Under the pieces are notes generated by a model. It had not been told where the DNA came from. It saw only the letters and a program-made list of their open reading frames with translations, and made no database searches. Shown one piece after another: positions 1-6,370 of a stretch of 8,805 nucleotides of DNA. Where the stretch lies: contig JAAZCB010000465.1 of NCBI GenBank assembly GCA_012513545.1, positions 1 to 8,805 of the forward strand. The letters are read 5' to 3'. This DNA comes from Clostridiaceae bacterium (GTDB lineage Bacteria; Bacillota_A; Clostridia; Acetivibrionales; Acetivibrionaceae). Each line of letters begins with the position of its first letter. Positions within the stretch are counted from its first letter, which is position 1. Made by a program: the position numbers and the translations under genes.

Positions 1-987
1 AGTAATTACATCACCTAAATACACTCCCCAGTTTTTTGGCTTTTCATAGCTCATCATATCCTTACCTGTCTTACCCTTAAAATAGCCCTCCGAAAAACCG
101 CCCCTGTTAAATATTTTTAGAAGGTCGCTCAAATCCTGTTCATCAATGGCATACTTAACGGATAGTTTACCTTTTTCAAAGACCCGGTTCAGGTACTTTC
201 TATAAATCCTTACTACCGTTGCAACATATTCAGGACTTTTCATTCTTCCTTCAATTTTTAGAGATTTTACACCAGTTGCAGCAATTTCACCTAATAATCC
301 TACCGTGCACAAATCCTTAGGACTTAAGTAATATCCCCTGTTAATGCTGCTATTTCTGTTTGGGTTTTCACCTTCCAATTCGTATGGAAGTCTGCACGGC
401 TGCGCACATTTCCCTCTGTTACCGCTTCTTCCGCCTATAATACTGCTCATAAGACACTGGCCGGAATAGCCTGTACACAGCGCGCCATGCGCGAATACTT
501 CTACCTCAAGCCCGGTTTCCGTGCAAATGCTGCCAATCTCCTCCAGAGATAGCTCCCTTGCAAGAACAACTCTTTTAAAGCCTATTTTCTCAAGGGTTCT
601 GACCCCTTCAATATTGTATATTGTCATCTGGGTACTTGCATGAAGCGGCAAATCCGGAAATGCTTTTCTTACAAGAGCTGCAAAACCCAAATCCTGGACA
701 ATCACCCCATCAATCCCGGCAAGATACGCTTCCTGCAAAAATTCCAGTGCTTTGCCCAACTCACCTTCTGACATAAGTGTATTCATGGCAAGATAAACAT
801 TAACAGCTCTTACATGAGCATAGTCTGAGGCTTCCTTAAGTTTTTCACTGTCGAAGTTTGCAGCAAACTGCCTGGCATTAAAAAGTCTGCCTCCTAAGTA
901 CACAGCGTCTGCACCATTTTCCACCGCCGCCTTGAATGCATCCTGGTCTCCACAAGGCGCAAGTAATTCCGGTTTATTGCACTTCAT
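1..987 (-). CDS. U32 peptidase-family protein, N-terminal 329 residues (truncated by window edge)
   Basis: I translated this by hand: it is open from an ATG at 987 to base 1 with no stop, so the C-terminus lies outside the window. The start reads MKCNKPELLAPCGDQDAF, the usual U32 opening, and has GGGAGAG a few bases upstream. Residues 163-181 fit the U32 family signature exactly (E163-x-F165-x2-G-A-L-C171-x4-G176-x-C178-x-M-S181), followed by C194 and C198 in the GKCAQPC context. These four cysteines are the set thought to bind an iron-sulfur cluster in the family. Despite the peptidase name, characterised members (RlhA, TrhP) act in hydroxylation of rRNA or tRNA bases, so a role in RNA modification is more likely than proteolysis. 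Which RNA it acts on cannot be told from this fragment. It starts 39 nt after the metalloenzyme gene and is probably in the same transcript. Confidence 0.93.
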   Translation of the reverse strand, partial: MKCNKPELLAPCGDQDAFKAAVENGADAVYLGGRLFNARQFAANFDSEKLKEASDYAHVRAVNVYLAMNTLMSEGELGKALEFLQEAYLAGIDGVIVQDLGFAALVRKAFPDLPLHASTQMTIYNIEGVRTLEKIGFKRVVLARELSLEEIGSICTETGLEVEVFAHGALCTGYSGQCLMSSIIGGRSGNRGKCAQPCRLPYELEGENPNRNSSINRGYYLSPKDLCTVGLLGEIAATGVKSLKIEGRMKSPEYVATVVRIYRKYLNRVFEKGKLSVKYAIDEQDLSDLLKIFNRGGFSEGYFKGKTGKDMMSYEKPKNWGVYLGDVIT

Positions 988-1026
988 TTTTCTCTCCCTT
1001 AATTTGCTTTAAGCTATCATACTCTA

Positions 1027-1914
1027 CTACAATGAACTGGTATTCCCATCGAAAATCTTTATTACCGCAGGTGTTATATCTGTAAGAGAATCGATTTTCA
1101 CGTCTGCACCCTTAGGAACATTACCAATAATAAATGTAGCTACCTTATTAAAGGTATGGGTTTTAACAGTCATATCCTCAATATTTCCATGATCACTGGT
1201 AATAACTATTATATCCTCACGAAGGTCTGTAATATTCAAAAGCTCCCCTATAAGGCTGTCCAGTAATTCTATAGTTTTAATTGCCTGTCCCATGTCCTTC
1301 GTGTGTCCGACTATGTCTGTCATAAAATGCTCAAAAAGTGTAAAGTCATAATTCCTGCTAATTCTAAAAATTCTTTGTGCTGCCTCTATGGGAGATATGG
1401 TATTTTTTGCATACCCCTCATTCACAAGAATACTACCTGTAATATCATGATATACACCGTTTCCCTCCAGGTAATCTTCAACCGTCCTGAGACTCAATCC
1501 TGATGAAAGCGTCATTACTGTTGTTACAGAGGGACGGAATTTCCTTTCCATTGGATCAAGTATTCTTTTTATATACTCAGTTCTGTAGACGTTTGTATTT
1601 GCTACTTTAAAGCCCATTTTTATAAGTTCCTTAAAAAGGTTATTTCTGAATATAAGTTTTTTAAGTGTTATAGTCGGCTGCCCGTGCAAGTGCCTGCCCA
1701 GCACTTTTGATGCATTTATCCCTGTAAAAATGGTAGTCTGTCCGGTTGCACTCTGAGGAAGTCCAGGGACATCAAGACTGGCGTCCGTGGGCATTACTCT
1801 GAATTGCTTAAAAATATAATCAATACTGGGAGTCCTGGCTTCCAAAAAAGGATTTTTATTTTTATCTTTTTCTCCGAGGCCAACTCCATCAACAAACAAA
1901 AATATCATCCTCAT
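1027..1914 (-). CDS. Alkaline-phosphatase-superfamily metalloenzyme, phosphoglycerate mutase-like, substrate unknown
   Basis: A 295-residue protein of the superfamily that holds cofactor-independent phosphoglycerate mutase (iPGM), phosphopentomutase and alkaline phosphatase. The two-metal site is visible: D9 in FVDGVG, D200 and H204 in TDIVGHTKD, D241 and H242 in SDHGN, H253 in KTHT. The segment QSATGQT aligns with the iPGM nucleophile motif NSEVGH, making S55 the likely phosphorylated residue. It is far shorter than iPGM (about 510 residues), with little room for the phosphotransferase insert domain, so it is probably not the glycolytic enzyme. A phosphatase or mutase on another substrate is my inference. 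ATG 1914 is chosen because GGGGTGA lies 6 nt upstream; ATG 1908 (MIFLF) is a weaker alternative. The product appears cytoplasmic, with no signal peptide. It is followed by the U32 gene. Confidence 0.85.
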   Translation of the reverse strand: MRMIFLFVDGVGLGEKDKNKNPFLEARTPSIDYIFKQFRVMPTDASLDVPGLPQSATGQTTIFTGINASKVLGRHLHGQPTITLKKLIFRNNLFKELIKMGFKVANTNVYRTEYIKRILDPMERKFRPSVTTVMTLSSGLSLRTVEDYLEGNGVYHDITGSILVNEGYAKNTISPIEAAQRIFRISRNYDFTLFEHFMTDIVGHTKDMGQAIKTIELLDSLIGELLNITDLREDIIVITSDHGNIEDMTVKTHTFNKVATFIIGNVPKGADVKIDSLTDITPAVIKIFDGNTSSL

Positions 1915-2014
1915 TTTTCATCACCCCACCTGATACTATTAACAAAACGTACTTTATATGTTTCTTCAGAGCGTCTTCTTCCATCCATAAAAAAAGCGCC
2001 TTCGCGCCAAACAT
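1889..2014 (-). CDS. Possible 41-codon small ORF overlapping the metalloenzyme start (doubtful)
   Basis: An ATG at 2014 opens a 41-codon frame starting MFGAKALFLWMEEDALKK and ending at a TGA that overlaps the first 26 bases of the metalloenzyme gene. Such overlaps can reflect translational coupling. Against it: GGAAA abuts the ATG with almost no spacer, and the frame runs through a terminator-like hairpin. I recognise no family. It fills part of the 183-nt gap between zapA and the metalloenzyme gene and may be chance. Confidence 0.15.
   Translation of the reverse strand: MFGAKALFLWMEEDALKKHIKYVLLIVSGGVMKNEDDIFVC
1989..2008 (-). terminator. Weak intrinsic terminator-like hairpin downstream of zapA
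   Basis: On the minus strand GCGC, loop GAAG, GCGC forms a 4-bp GC stem, extendable by one G-U pair, directly followed by seven T. It lies about 90 nt past the zapA stop and 75 nt before the metalloenzyme start. It could end or attenuate zapA transcripts. The short stem suggests partial read-through. Confidence 0.45.
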
Positions 2015-2097
2015 TTTCCAAAATTGCTATTTAAAAAGTAATAGCTTAAAGCTTAATACTTATGCTTATTCACATTCTTTTTATTATTGATACTAAA

Positions 2098-2508
2098 TTA
2101 CAACTTCGCCCCGGTCAATTTCTCAAACGATTTTCTAAGCTCGTTCAGTTCTGCTTCCCTCTTTGCCAGTTCCAGTTGAAAATTGGTATTTTTATTGCTT
2201 ACAATAGCATTCTCATTTGTGAGGCGTTTATTCTCTTCCTTTAATCTTAGAATCTCATCCTGAGCATTCTTATTCTCCGTACTTAAACTGACTACACTTT
2301 CACGAGCCTTGAAATAGTCATCTGCAACATTGACAGCGGTAAGGACAGATGCCATAGATGTACTGAGCTTGCTATTGACCCTCATAATCTCAGTCATCTT
2401 CCTGTCTATATATAAAGCTATTTTCTGCATATACTCATCAGATTCTATTCCTACAAGAGTATAGTCTTTTCCCGCTATTCTCACTTCTACCTTGTTCTTT
2501 GATGACAC
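2098..2508 (-). CDS. zapA: Cell division protein ZapA, extended coiled-coil form
   Basis: ZapA binds FtsZ at midcell and promotes bundling and stability of the Z-ring. The N-terminal segment KNKVEVRIAGKDYTLVGIES, then YMQKIALYIDRKM and a VLTAVNVADDYFK stretch, is the typical ZapA fold. From about residue 75 the rest of the 136-residue chain is a coiled coil rich in Glu, Lys and Asn. This tail makes it longer than Bacillus ZapA (about 85) or E. coli ZapA (about 109). I start it at GTG 2508 because AAAGGAG (2518-2524) sits 9 nt upstream and the conserved fold begins there. The frame is open to an ATG at 2598, but the extra 30 residues are not ZapA-like and would cover the likely -10 box. The neighbouring metalloenzyme and U32 genes match a context I recall for zapA in Clostridia. 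Confidence 0.9.
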   Translation of the reverse strand: MSSKNKVEVRIAGKDYTLVGIESDEYMQKIALYIDRKMTEIMRVNSKLSTSMASVLTAVNVADDYFKARESVVSLSTENKNAQDEILRLKEENKRLTNENAIVSNKNTNFQLELAKREAELNELRKSFEKLTGAKL

Positions 2509-2517
2509 AAGTATCAG

Positions 2518-2524
2518 CTCCTTT
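2518..2524 (-). promoter_or_regulatory. Ribosome binding site deciding the zapA GTG start
   Basis: AAAGGAG on the minus strand, 9 nt before GTG 2508. The alternative ATGs at 2598 and 2559 have no comparable site. Confidence 0.8.
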
Positions 2525-2569
2525 GTAAAATGCAACTCTGTGTAACAATTTAAGGACATATTAATATAT

Positions 2570-2598
2570 ATTATACTATATTTCGTCATAAAAAACAT
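2570..2598 (-). promoter_or_regulatory. Candidate sigma-A promoter for zapA
   Basis: A perfect TATAAT lies at 2570-2575 on the minus strand in an AT-rich tract. The -35 at 17-nt spacing (2593-2598, ATGTTT) is poor. Transcription would begin near 2562, giving a leader of about 54 nt to GTG 2508. It lies after the GH48 terminator, as expected for an independent unit. Confidence 0.45.
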
Positions 2599-2679
2599 AT
2601 AATTTGGCGAAATTTTCAGACCAATTCTTTTTTTTTATAAAGCCTCGGGCTTGTCCGGCTGCATAGCTCTTTACTTTAT

Positions 2680-2720
2680 AAAAACAAGAAGAAGGTAAAA
2701 TTTACCTTCTTCTTGTTTTT
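2680..2720 (-). terminator. Strong palindromic intrinsic terminator of the GH48 gene
   Basis: Two 20-base arms (2680-2699 and 2701-2720) are perfect reverse complements around a single central base. They form a long hairpin with a run of T after it on either strand, so it could terminate in both directions. It lies 42 nt past the GH48 stop and isolates that gene from zapA. The rest of 2599-2762 is AT-rich with no gene seen. Confidence 0.9.
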
Positions 2721-2762
2721 TAAACTAGTCAGAATAATTAATTATATGTAACTAATCATTCA

Positions 2763-4943
2763 TTAACCATTGAGTATCTTTCTCTTAAGAGCAGCATAGT
2801 CAGTTGAATTAACTTTACCATCACCATTTAAATCAGCATTTGCTTTTGCTTCTCCTGTAATGGTAGTCATTTCAAGAATAACTCTCCTTAATAATGCATA
2901 GTCAGTTGAATTAACTTTTTTGTCAAGATTAAGGTCACCAAGTAATCCGCCTCCGTTTGAAGGTGAAGGACTAGTGTTAGAAGTTCCTGGCTTTTCATTC
3001 GGGAAGAGTAAATCCATAGTTCCTAAAGCCATAGCCATATCAGCCTGGTGCCAGAAACGGTGGTATGTGAATTCAGGATCTTCTCCTCTATTGTAAGCTG
3101 CTTCCAGTTTTGACCATTGAGGATCTTCTTTGTATTTTGTACGGATATCAATGAACTTAACGCCGTTTTTGATTTCATCGCCGTTAGCCATTTTTCCTGT
3201 CCAACCTGAAGGAATGTATACTTCCTGCTCGAAGAAACGTACATAGTCTTTACGTTTTTCAGGAGATGTTAAACCTACTTCATCACGGTAAAGCTTCCAT
3301 GAACGGTCTAACAATTCTTTAGCAAGGTTCTTTGCTTCGGTATCGCCTGATTTTGCTGCGTAGAACAGAAGCAGGTTAGCCATTGAACCGATACAACCTA
3401 TGTCATTACCATAGCTCTTAACTCTTACGCTCAAATTGCTGTTTGATGAACGTTGTCCTTTCCAAGTATCAGGTTGACCTGACCATTCAAGGTCTGAAGG
3501 AATCTGGAAAGTACCATCGCTGTTTAATATAACTTCTTTCTTAGCCCAAGCAACCCATTTGTCAAGAATATCTTTAGCCAATGTGTTTCCAGTTTCGTAG
3601 TAGAGTTCAGCAACACGCTGCAATGCCCAAACCTGTGTTCCTATCCACTGGTTACTTCCTGGGTCAACGTATACAGGATGTTCTACGTAAACCATATCAT
3701 AGAATGTTGCTGCATTTGAAGGATATTTTGAGTAGTTACCCCTATAGCTGTTTGTAGCTCCACCCGCGATTGGTCCTTCAGGTGACTGCAACCATGTAAT
3801 CATTTCCAACTGTCTCTGTAAGCTTGTAGTCCAGTCTGTAACTGCTTTTGAAGTTTTCATTGATGATTTGATAGCTGGGTCGTTAATCAATACCCATGAT
3901 GCCATTGGATTCTGGTAGAAGAAGTGGTTATGGCTTGCTCCAATCTGGAACGCCCATTGACCGTTAACGTCTCCACCCCATGATGTATACCAGTTTACAA
4001 GATAATGTGCACTGTCATAACCAGCAGTAGCTGAGCTCTTGTCCTGACAACCAATCTTCTTGTAGTATTTGTCAAAAAGGTTGTTTCTGAGATAGTCTCC
4101 CATTTTACCTGCTTTTTCTGACAAAGATTTTAATGAAGAGTCATTGTTTGACCATTTGTTTGCCCAGTAAATAGCCTGTATTGCACGCATATCAGCGTCA
4201 GGAGCATTTGTATAACGCCATTGTTTTGATGGAGTTCCATTGTTTGGTTCTTTTACGAAAAGATCAATAAATCCGTTCTTTCCGCCCCACTTGAATTCTT
4301 CAAGTGATGGATGAGGTACAGTTTCCCAAGCAGATTCTTCTTCACCTCTTTGGAAGGTGTTCATGAATGTAAGCTCAGTTCCGCTGCCGTATCCGTACCA
4401 GTTGTCAACGTCTGCAACCCAATGCATTGAGTACATCGGACCATTGTTGTAAGCTTTCTTAAGATCAGAAAATATCGGGTTTACACCAGCATTGTTATGA
4501 TCCATGAGTGAAGGATAGCCGGAAGGCTCATCATGCTCATCTGCGTATGAACCTTTAACTTCGCTTGCATTACCATAACCAGGCTGCTCTGAAGCTTCAG
4601 GAATCATCCACTTGTCCATTATATCCCATGATTTAGTAACATCACTGAAGTCTCCAGTAATTCTGCCGTGCATTGCTGCAAGCCAAACCATGTAACTGAA
4701 AGCTTCACTGGTAGTAACATGTCCATAGTCAGGAGCTTCAACTATCAATGTTTCTATGGAATGGTAAGGTGCTCCTTCGTCAGGACTTAAGTATCCATTC
4801 TTAGCACCATCGGTCATAATGTTTTTATACAGCTCTTCAAACCTTCCCTTGTACGTAGTGTCGTCTGCATAAGCTGTCATAGGAACTATTAAAGATGCGA
4901 GTAATGCAAATACCAAAACAATTGAAATCTTTTTCTTAAACAT
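2763..4943 (-). CDS. celS: Cellulosomal family 48 glycoside hydrolase (processive exo-cellulase) with type I dockerin
   Basis: GH48 enzymes release cellobiose processively from cellulose chain ends and are the main exo-cellulases of clostridial cellulosomes. This 726-residue protein has a signal peptide (about 1-26, ending AYA before DDTTYK), a catalytic module (about 27-647), a Pro/Ser/Thr/Gly linker (about 648-666) and a dockerin (667-726). The hallmark [20 protein letters not shown] lies at 62-81. E80 matches the proton donor E55 of Cel48F and E69 matches E44. TNAPDAD near 246-251 is the region of the proposed base. The dockerin has two calcium-binding repeats (D670, N672, D674, N678, D681; D704, N706, D708, N712, D715), each with a Ser-Thr recognition pair, as in A. 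thermocellum rather than R. cellulolyticum. There is no carbohydrate-binding module, as in CelS. SD-like AAAGGGG and AAGGGA lie upstream of ATG 4943 at non-ideal spacings. The gene stands alone with its own terminator. The symbol is by family and architecture. Confidence 0.97.
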   Translation of the reverse strand: MFKKKISIVLVFALLASLIVPMTAYADDTTYKGRFEELYKNIMTDGAKNGYLSPDEGAPYHSIETLIVEAPDYGHVTTSEAFSYMVWLAAMHGRITGDFSDVTKSWDIMDKWMIPEASEQPGYGNASEVKGSYADEHDEPSGYPSLMDHNNAGVNPIFSDLKKAYNNGPMYSMHWVADVDNWYGYGSGTELTFMNTFQRGEEESAWETVPHPSLEEFKWGGKNGFIDLFVKEPNNGTPSKQWRYTNAPDADMRAIQAIYWANKWSNNDSSLKSLSEKAGKMGDYLRNNLFDKYYKKIGCQDKSSATAGYDSAHYLVNWYTSWGGDVNGQWAFQIGASHNHFFYQNPMASWVLINDPAIKSSMKTSKAVTDWTTSLQRQLEMITWLQSPEGPIAGGATNSYRGNYSKYPSNAATFYDMVYVEHPVYVDPGSNQWIGTQVWALQRVAELYYETGNTLAKDILDKWVAWAKKEVILNSDGTFQIPSDLEWSGQPDTWKGQRSSNSNLSVRVKSYGNDIGCIGSMANLLLFYAAKSGDTEAKNLAKELLDRSWKLYRDEVGLTSPEKRKDYVRFFEQEVYIPSGWTGKMANGDEIKNGVKFIDIRTKYKEDPQWSKLEAAYNRGEDPEFTYHRFWHQADMAMALGTMDLLFPNEKPGTSNTSPSPSNGGGLLGDLNLDKKVNSTDYALLRRVILEMTTITGEAKANADLNGDGKVNSTDYAALKRKILNG

Positions 4944-5014
4944 TCTTCCCTTATTCCCCTTTCATATTATGTATTCTTATTTATTAAGTAATATGATGCA
5001 ATAACGCAAATATA

Positions 5015-5048
5015 TCCGCAATATAAGTCCATTCCCCCTTTTTGCGGA
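5015..5048 (-). repeat. Inverted repeat with purine-rich loop in the GH48 leader
   Basis: TCCGCAA (5015-5021) and TTGCGGA (5042-5048) are perfect 7-bp complements around a 20-nt spacer. On the GH48 strand the loop reads AAAGGGGGAAT, almost repeating AAAGGGGAAT just before the start codon. It lies about 70-105 nt upstream of the ATG. Confidence 0.5.
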
Positions 5049-5098
5049 AATTTTCTCCTGCACTATTTTCATCACAGTACTAAATTACACTATAAAAA

Positions 5099-5127
5099 TA
5101 TATAATCCCTATAACTGAAATAATCAA
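5099..5127 (-). promoter_or_regulatory. Candidate proximal sigma-A promoter of the GH48 gene
   Basis: TTGATT (5122-5127), a 17-nt spacer and TATATA (5099-5104) on the minus strand. Transcription would begin near 5092, about 150 nt before the start codon, close to the leader length I recall for celS in A. thermocellum. AT-rich DNA yields such matches by chance. Confidence 0.35.
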
Positions 5128-5366
5128 CATCCTTCAACGTTACAACAAGAAAATATACTGTTATATAAGTAAAAATGGGATTTTCGTAGATTCGCTACAG
5201 ACAAATAACTTATAATTGCTGCAGATAAAAGCTGATGAGTTGTGAGAAGAGTAGTACTATAAAAAGTATATTAAACCTGAATTATTACTGCATAAGTTAA
5301 TTTTCAGCTACAGTCCTTTATATTTACTATTAAGTATCCATAACCCCTATATAATTTTCAAAGTTC

Positions 5367-5395
5367 ATAATCACAATCAGCCCGTGTGATTTCAA
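5367..5395 (-). promoter_or_regulatory. Candidate sigma-A promoter with embedded palindrome (possible operator)
   Basis: TTGAAA (5390-5395), a 17-nt spacer and GATTAT (5367-5372) preceded by TGT, an extended -10. A perfect 7-bp inverted repeat, AATCACA-N9-TGTGATT (5369-5391), fills the spacer and overlaps both boxes. That is a position where a bound repressor would block polymerase. It could instead be an RNA hairpin in a longer leader. Confidence 0.35.
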
Positions 5396-5404
5396 TTAAA
5401 ACAA

Positions 5405-5426
5405 ACCGGTAAATTATTTTACAGGT
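5405..5426 (-). repeat. Hairpin followed by T-rich tract
   Basis: On the minus strand ACC, one mismatch, GTAAA, loop ATAA, TTTAC, mismatch, GGT, then TTGTTTTAATT. It resembles a weak terminator about 45-65 nt downstream of the start predicted from the sigma-I-like promoter. The low GC of the stem makes it uncertain. Confidence 0.3.
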
Positions 5427-5475
5427 CAAAAGAAATCAGCGGAAAATATAGACAACTATACACTCATTATAATTA

Positions 5476-5502
5476 TTCGTTTATATGTTTTTTTTTAGGG
5501 GG
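5476..5502 (-). promoter_or_regulatory. Candidate sigma-I-type promoter of the GH48 gene
   Basis: On the minus strand CCCCC (5498-5502) is followed by an A-rich tract with nine A in a row, and CGAA (5476-5479) comes 18 nt after the CCCCC. As I recall them, sigma-I promoters in Bacillus and A. thermocellum have a CCCCC-like -35, an A-tract after it and a CGAA-like -10. SigI factors, paired with RsgI carbohydrate sensors, control cellulosome genes including celS. The predicted start lies about 525 nt before the GH48 ATG, a long leader. Confidence 0.5.
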
Positions 5503-5559
5503 CAGGAAAGGAAATAATTCTTTAATTATTATCATAAGCTTAATAGAATTTTAGCGTAT

Positions 5560-5591
5560 CTGCGATAGGATAATAATTTCAACTGCGACAG
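5560..5591. repeat. Pair of CTGCGAYAG direct repeats
   Basis: CTGCGATAG (5560-5568) and CTGCGACAG (5583-5591) differ at one base and start 23 nt apart. They are about 60-90 nt upstream of the sigma-I-like -35 on the GH48 strand, where an activator could bind. Confidence 0.3.
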
Positions 5592-5611
5592 TTTCAGAAA
5601 TTCCCCTGAAA
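5592..5611. repeat. Short inverted repeat TTTCAG-N8-CTGAAA
   Basis: A perfect 6-bp inverted repeat with an 8-nt spacer, adjoining the CTGCGACAG repeat. No T-run follows on the minus strand. It may be an operator half-site pair or chance. Confidence 0.25.
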
Positions 5612-5704
5612 AAACACTCCAGTTTTATATGTACATGCTTTACTCCTTAATTATAATATACATTAAATATTTGTACAAGTCTTATATTGTTTCTTTGCGA
5701 CCTG

Positions 5705-5749
5705 AAAAAAAGCAAGCCCCATGGCATTACTGCCATAAGGCCTGCTTGC
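5705..5749 (-). terminator. Strong intrinsic terminator of the zinc-ribbon gene
   Basis: On the minus strand GCAAGC pairs with GCTTGC as the outer stem. ATGGCA, loop GTAA, TGCCAT is the inner stem, with a small internal bulge between them, and seven T follow. It lies 17 nt past the stop of the gene at 5766. Confidence 0.9.
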
Positions 5750-5765
5750 AAGTTGCTGCTCGCTT

Positions 5766-6248
5766 CTATCCCTTATCTGTTTCTTCTGTTATTTCTACTT
5801 CATCAATTTCACCTGTCAGGTCGGTACTCTCAATGATCTCTACCCCATCGTTATCATCATTATTTGTTTCTTCTACAGGCTTAAGAATTATTTCCTGTTT
5901 CATACCGCATTTAGCACAGAATAAAACTTCTGACTCCAGCTCGGCTCCACATTCCGGACAAACCTTAACATTTCTCAATTTTAAAATCTGATCCTTCATT
6001 GCATTAATATTTTCTCTGTATGATACAACTTTCTCGCAGTGTGCTTCAAATTCTTCTCCTACTTTTTCACCTTTTTCATATGTCTCGAAAACAATTTTAC
6101 CCATCTGGATATATTCTTTTTCGATCTTATCCTCCTCAGAACTGATATTCATCTTTAACTTAGTCAGCTCAACCATGTCTCCTGATTTCTTAGCTGCAAC
6201 TTTTGCGGTCTCGGTAACCTTCTTTGTTATATTTTTTATAAAATCCAT
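5766..6248 (-). CDS. Zinc-ribbon protein with N-terminal helical region and acidic tail, function unknown
   Basis: A 160-residue soluble protein in three parts. Residues 1-93 are charged and helical, starting MDFIKNITKKVTETAK and probably coiled coil. Residues 97-114 are a zinc ribbon with two CxxC knuckles (C97/C100 in CPECG, C111/C114 in CAKCG). Residues 125-160 are an acidic tail rich in Asp and Glu. No catalytic motif, signal peptide or membrane segment is visible. Similar small zinc-ribbon proteins are common in Clostridia without an assigned role. I start at ATG 6248 because AGGAGG (6256-6261) lies 7 nt upstream; the ATG at 6266 (MRGGTI) would overlap that site. It follows the flotillin gene after 284 nt with its own candidate promoter, so a link to the flotillin pair is suggestive only. 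An adaptor or metal-responsive role is guesswork. Confidence 0.85.
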   Translation of the reverse strand: MDFIKNITKKVTETAKVAAKKSGDMVELTKLKMNISSEEDKIEKEYIQMGKIVFETYEKGEKVGEEFEAHCEKVVSYRENINAMKDQILKLRNVKVCPECGAELESEVLFCAKCGMKQEIILKPVEETNNDDNDGVEIIESTDLTGEIDEVEITEETDKG

Positions 6249-6255
6249 TATTGTT

Positions 6256-6261
6256 CCTCCT
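6256..6261 (-). promoter_or_regulatory. Ribosome binding site of the zinc-ribbon gene
   Basis: A perfect AGGAGG 7 nt before ATG 6248. It fixes the start there and excludes the longer reading from 6266. Confidence 0.85.
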
Positions 6262-6298
6262 CTCAATTCTCAAAATACAATTTTAATCTATACTATAT

Positions 6299-6327
6299 AT
6301 AATACACTATTTAATATAAAATTCCAA
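6299..6327 (-). promoter_or_regulatory. Candidate sigma-A promoter of the zinc-ribbon gene
   Basis: TTGGAA (6322-6327), a 17-nt spacer and TATTAT (6299-6304) on the minus strand. The start would fall near 6292, giving a leader of about 44 nt. The phased A-tract repeat begins 7 nt upstream of the -35. Confidence 0.45.
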
Positions 6328-6334
6328 TAAATAA

Positions 6335-6370
6335 ATTAATTTTTTTAATCTTCTTATTAATTTTTTTAAT
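6335..6370. repeat. Two 15-bp direct repeats, 21-bp period, directly upstream of the -35
   Basis: ATTAATTTTTTTAAT occurs at 6335-6349 and again, without a mismatch, at 6356-6370. The starts are 21 bp apart, two helical turns. On the minus strand this puts two A7 tracts on the same DNA face just upstream of the candidate -35, as in an UP element or intrinsically bent DNA. Confidence 0.6.

Larger units (their letters stand above)
4944..5704. other. Gene-free upstream control region of the GH48 gene (about 760 bp)
   Basis: AT-rich with no convincing gene on either strand; the frames present are short and lack good ribosome sites. On the GH48 strand it holds a sigma-I-like promoter (5476-5502), two sigma-A-like promoters (5367-5395 and 5099-5127), hairpin-capable repeats at 5015-5048, 5369-5391 and 5405-5426, and repeats upstream (5560-5591, 5592-5611). 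I did not recognise a known riboswitch class. The size and density of signals suggest layered control of a highly expressed cellulase gene. Confidence 0.7.

Noticed and set aside
1303..1503. Plus-strand frame within the metalloenzyme gene
   Set aside because: Antisense to a gene with intact catalytic motifs; no family resemblance.
2641..2670. GC-richer patch resembling part of a tRNA or a hairpin
   Set aside because: It does not fold into a cloverleaf, lacks T-loop and acceptor pairing, and only short interrupted stems form.
3023..3244. Second minus-strand frame inside the GH48 gene
   Set aside because: Out-of-frame shadow of the GH48 catalytic module.
5326..5368. Tiny 12-codon minus-strand frame (MNFENYIGVMDT) in the GH48 leader
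   Set aside because: No ribosome site and no meaningful composition; expected by chance in AT-rich DNA.
4944..5704. Possible riboswitch in the long GH48 leader
   Set aside because: I looked for core motifs of cyclic-di-GMP and preQ1 classes on the coding strand and found none; a covariance-model search would be needed to exclude others.
5629..5991. 120-residue plus-strand frame
   Set aside because: It runs antisense through the terminator and the zinc-ribbon gene, has no ribosome site, and its sequence is low-complexity Ser/Ile mirroring the other strand.
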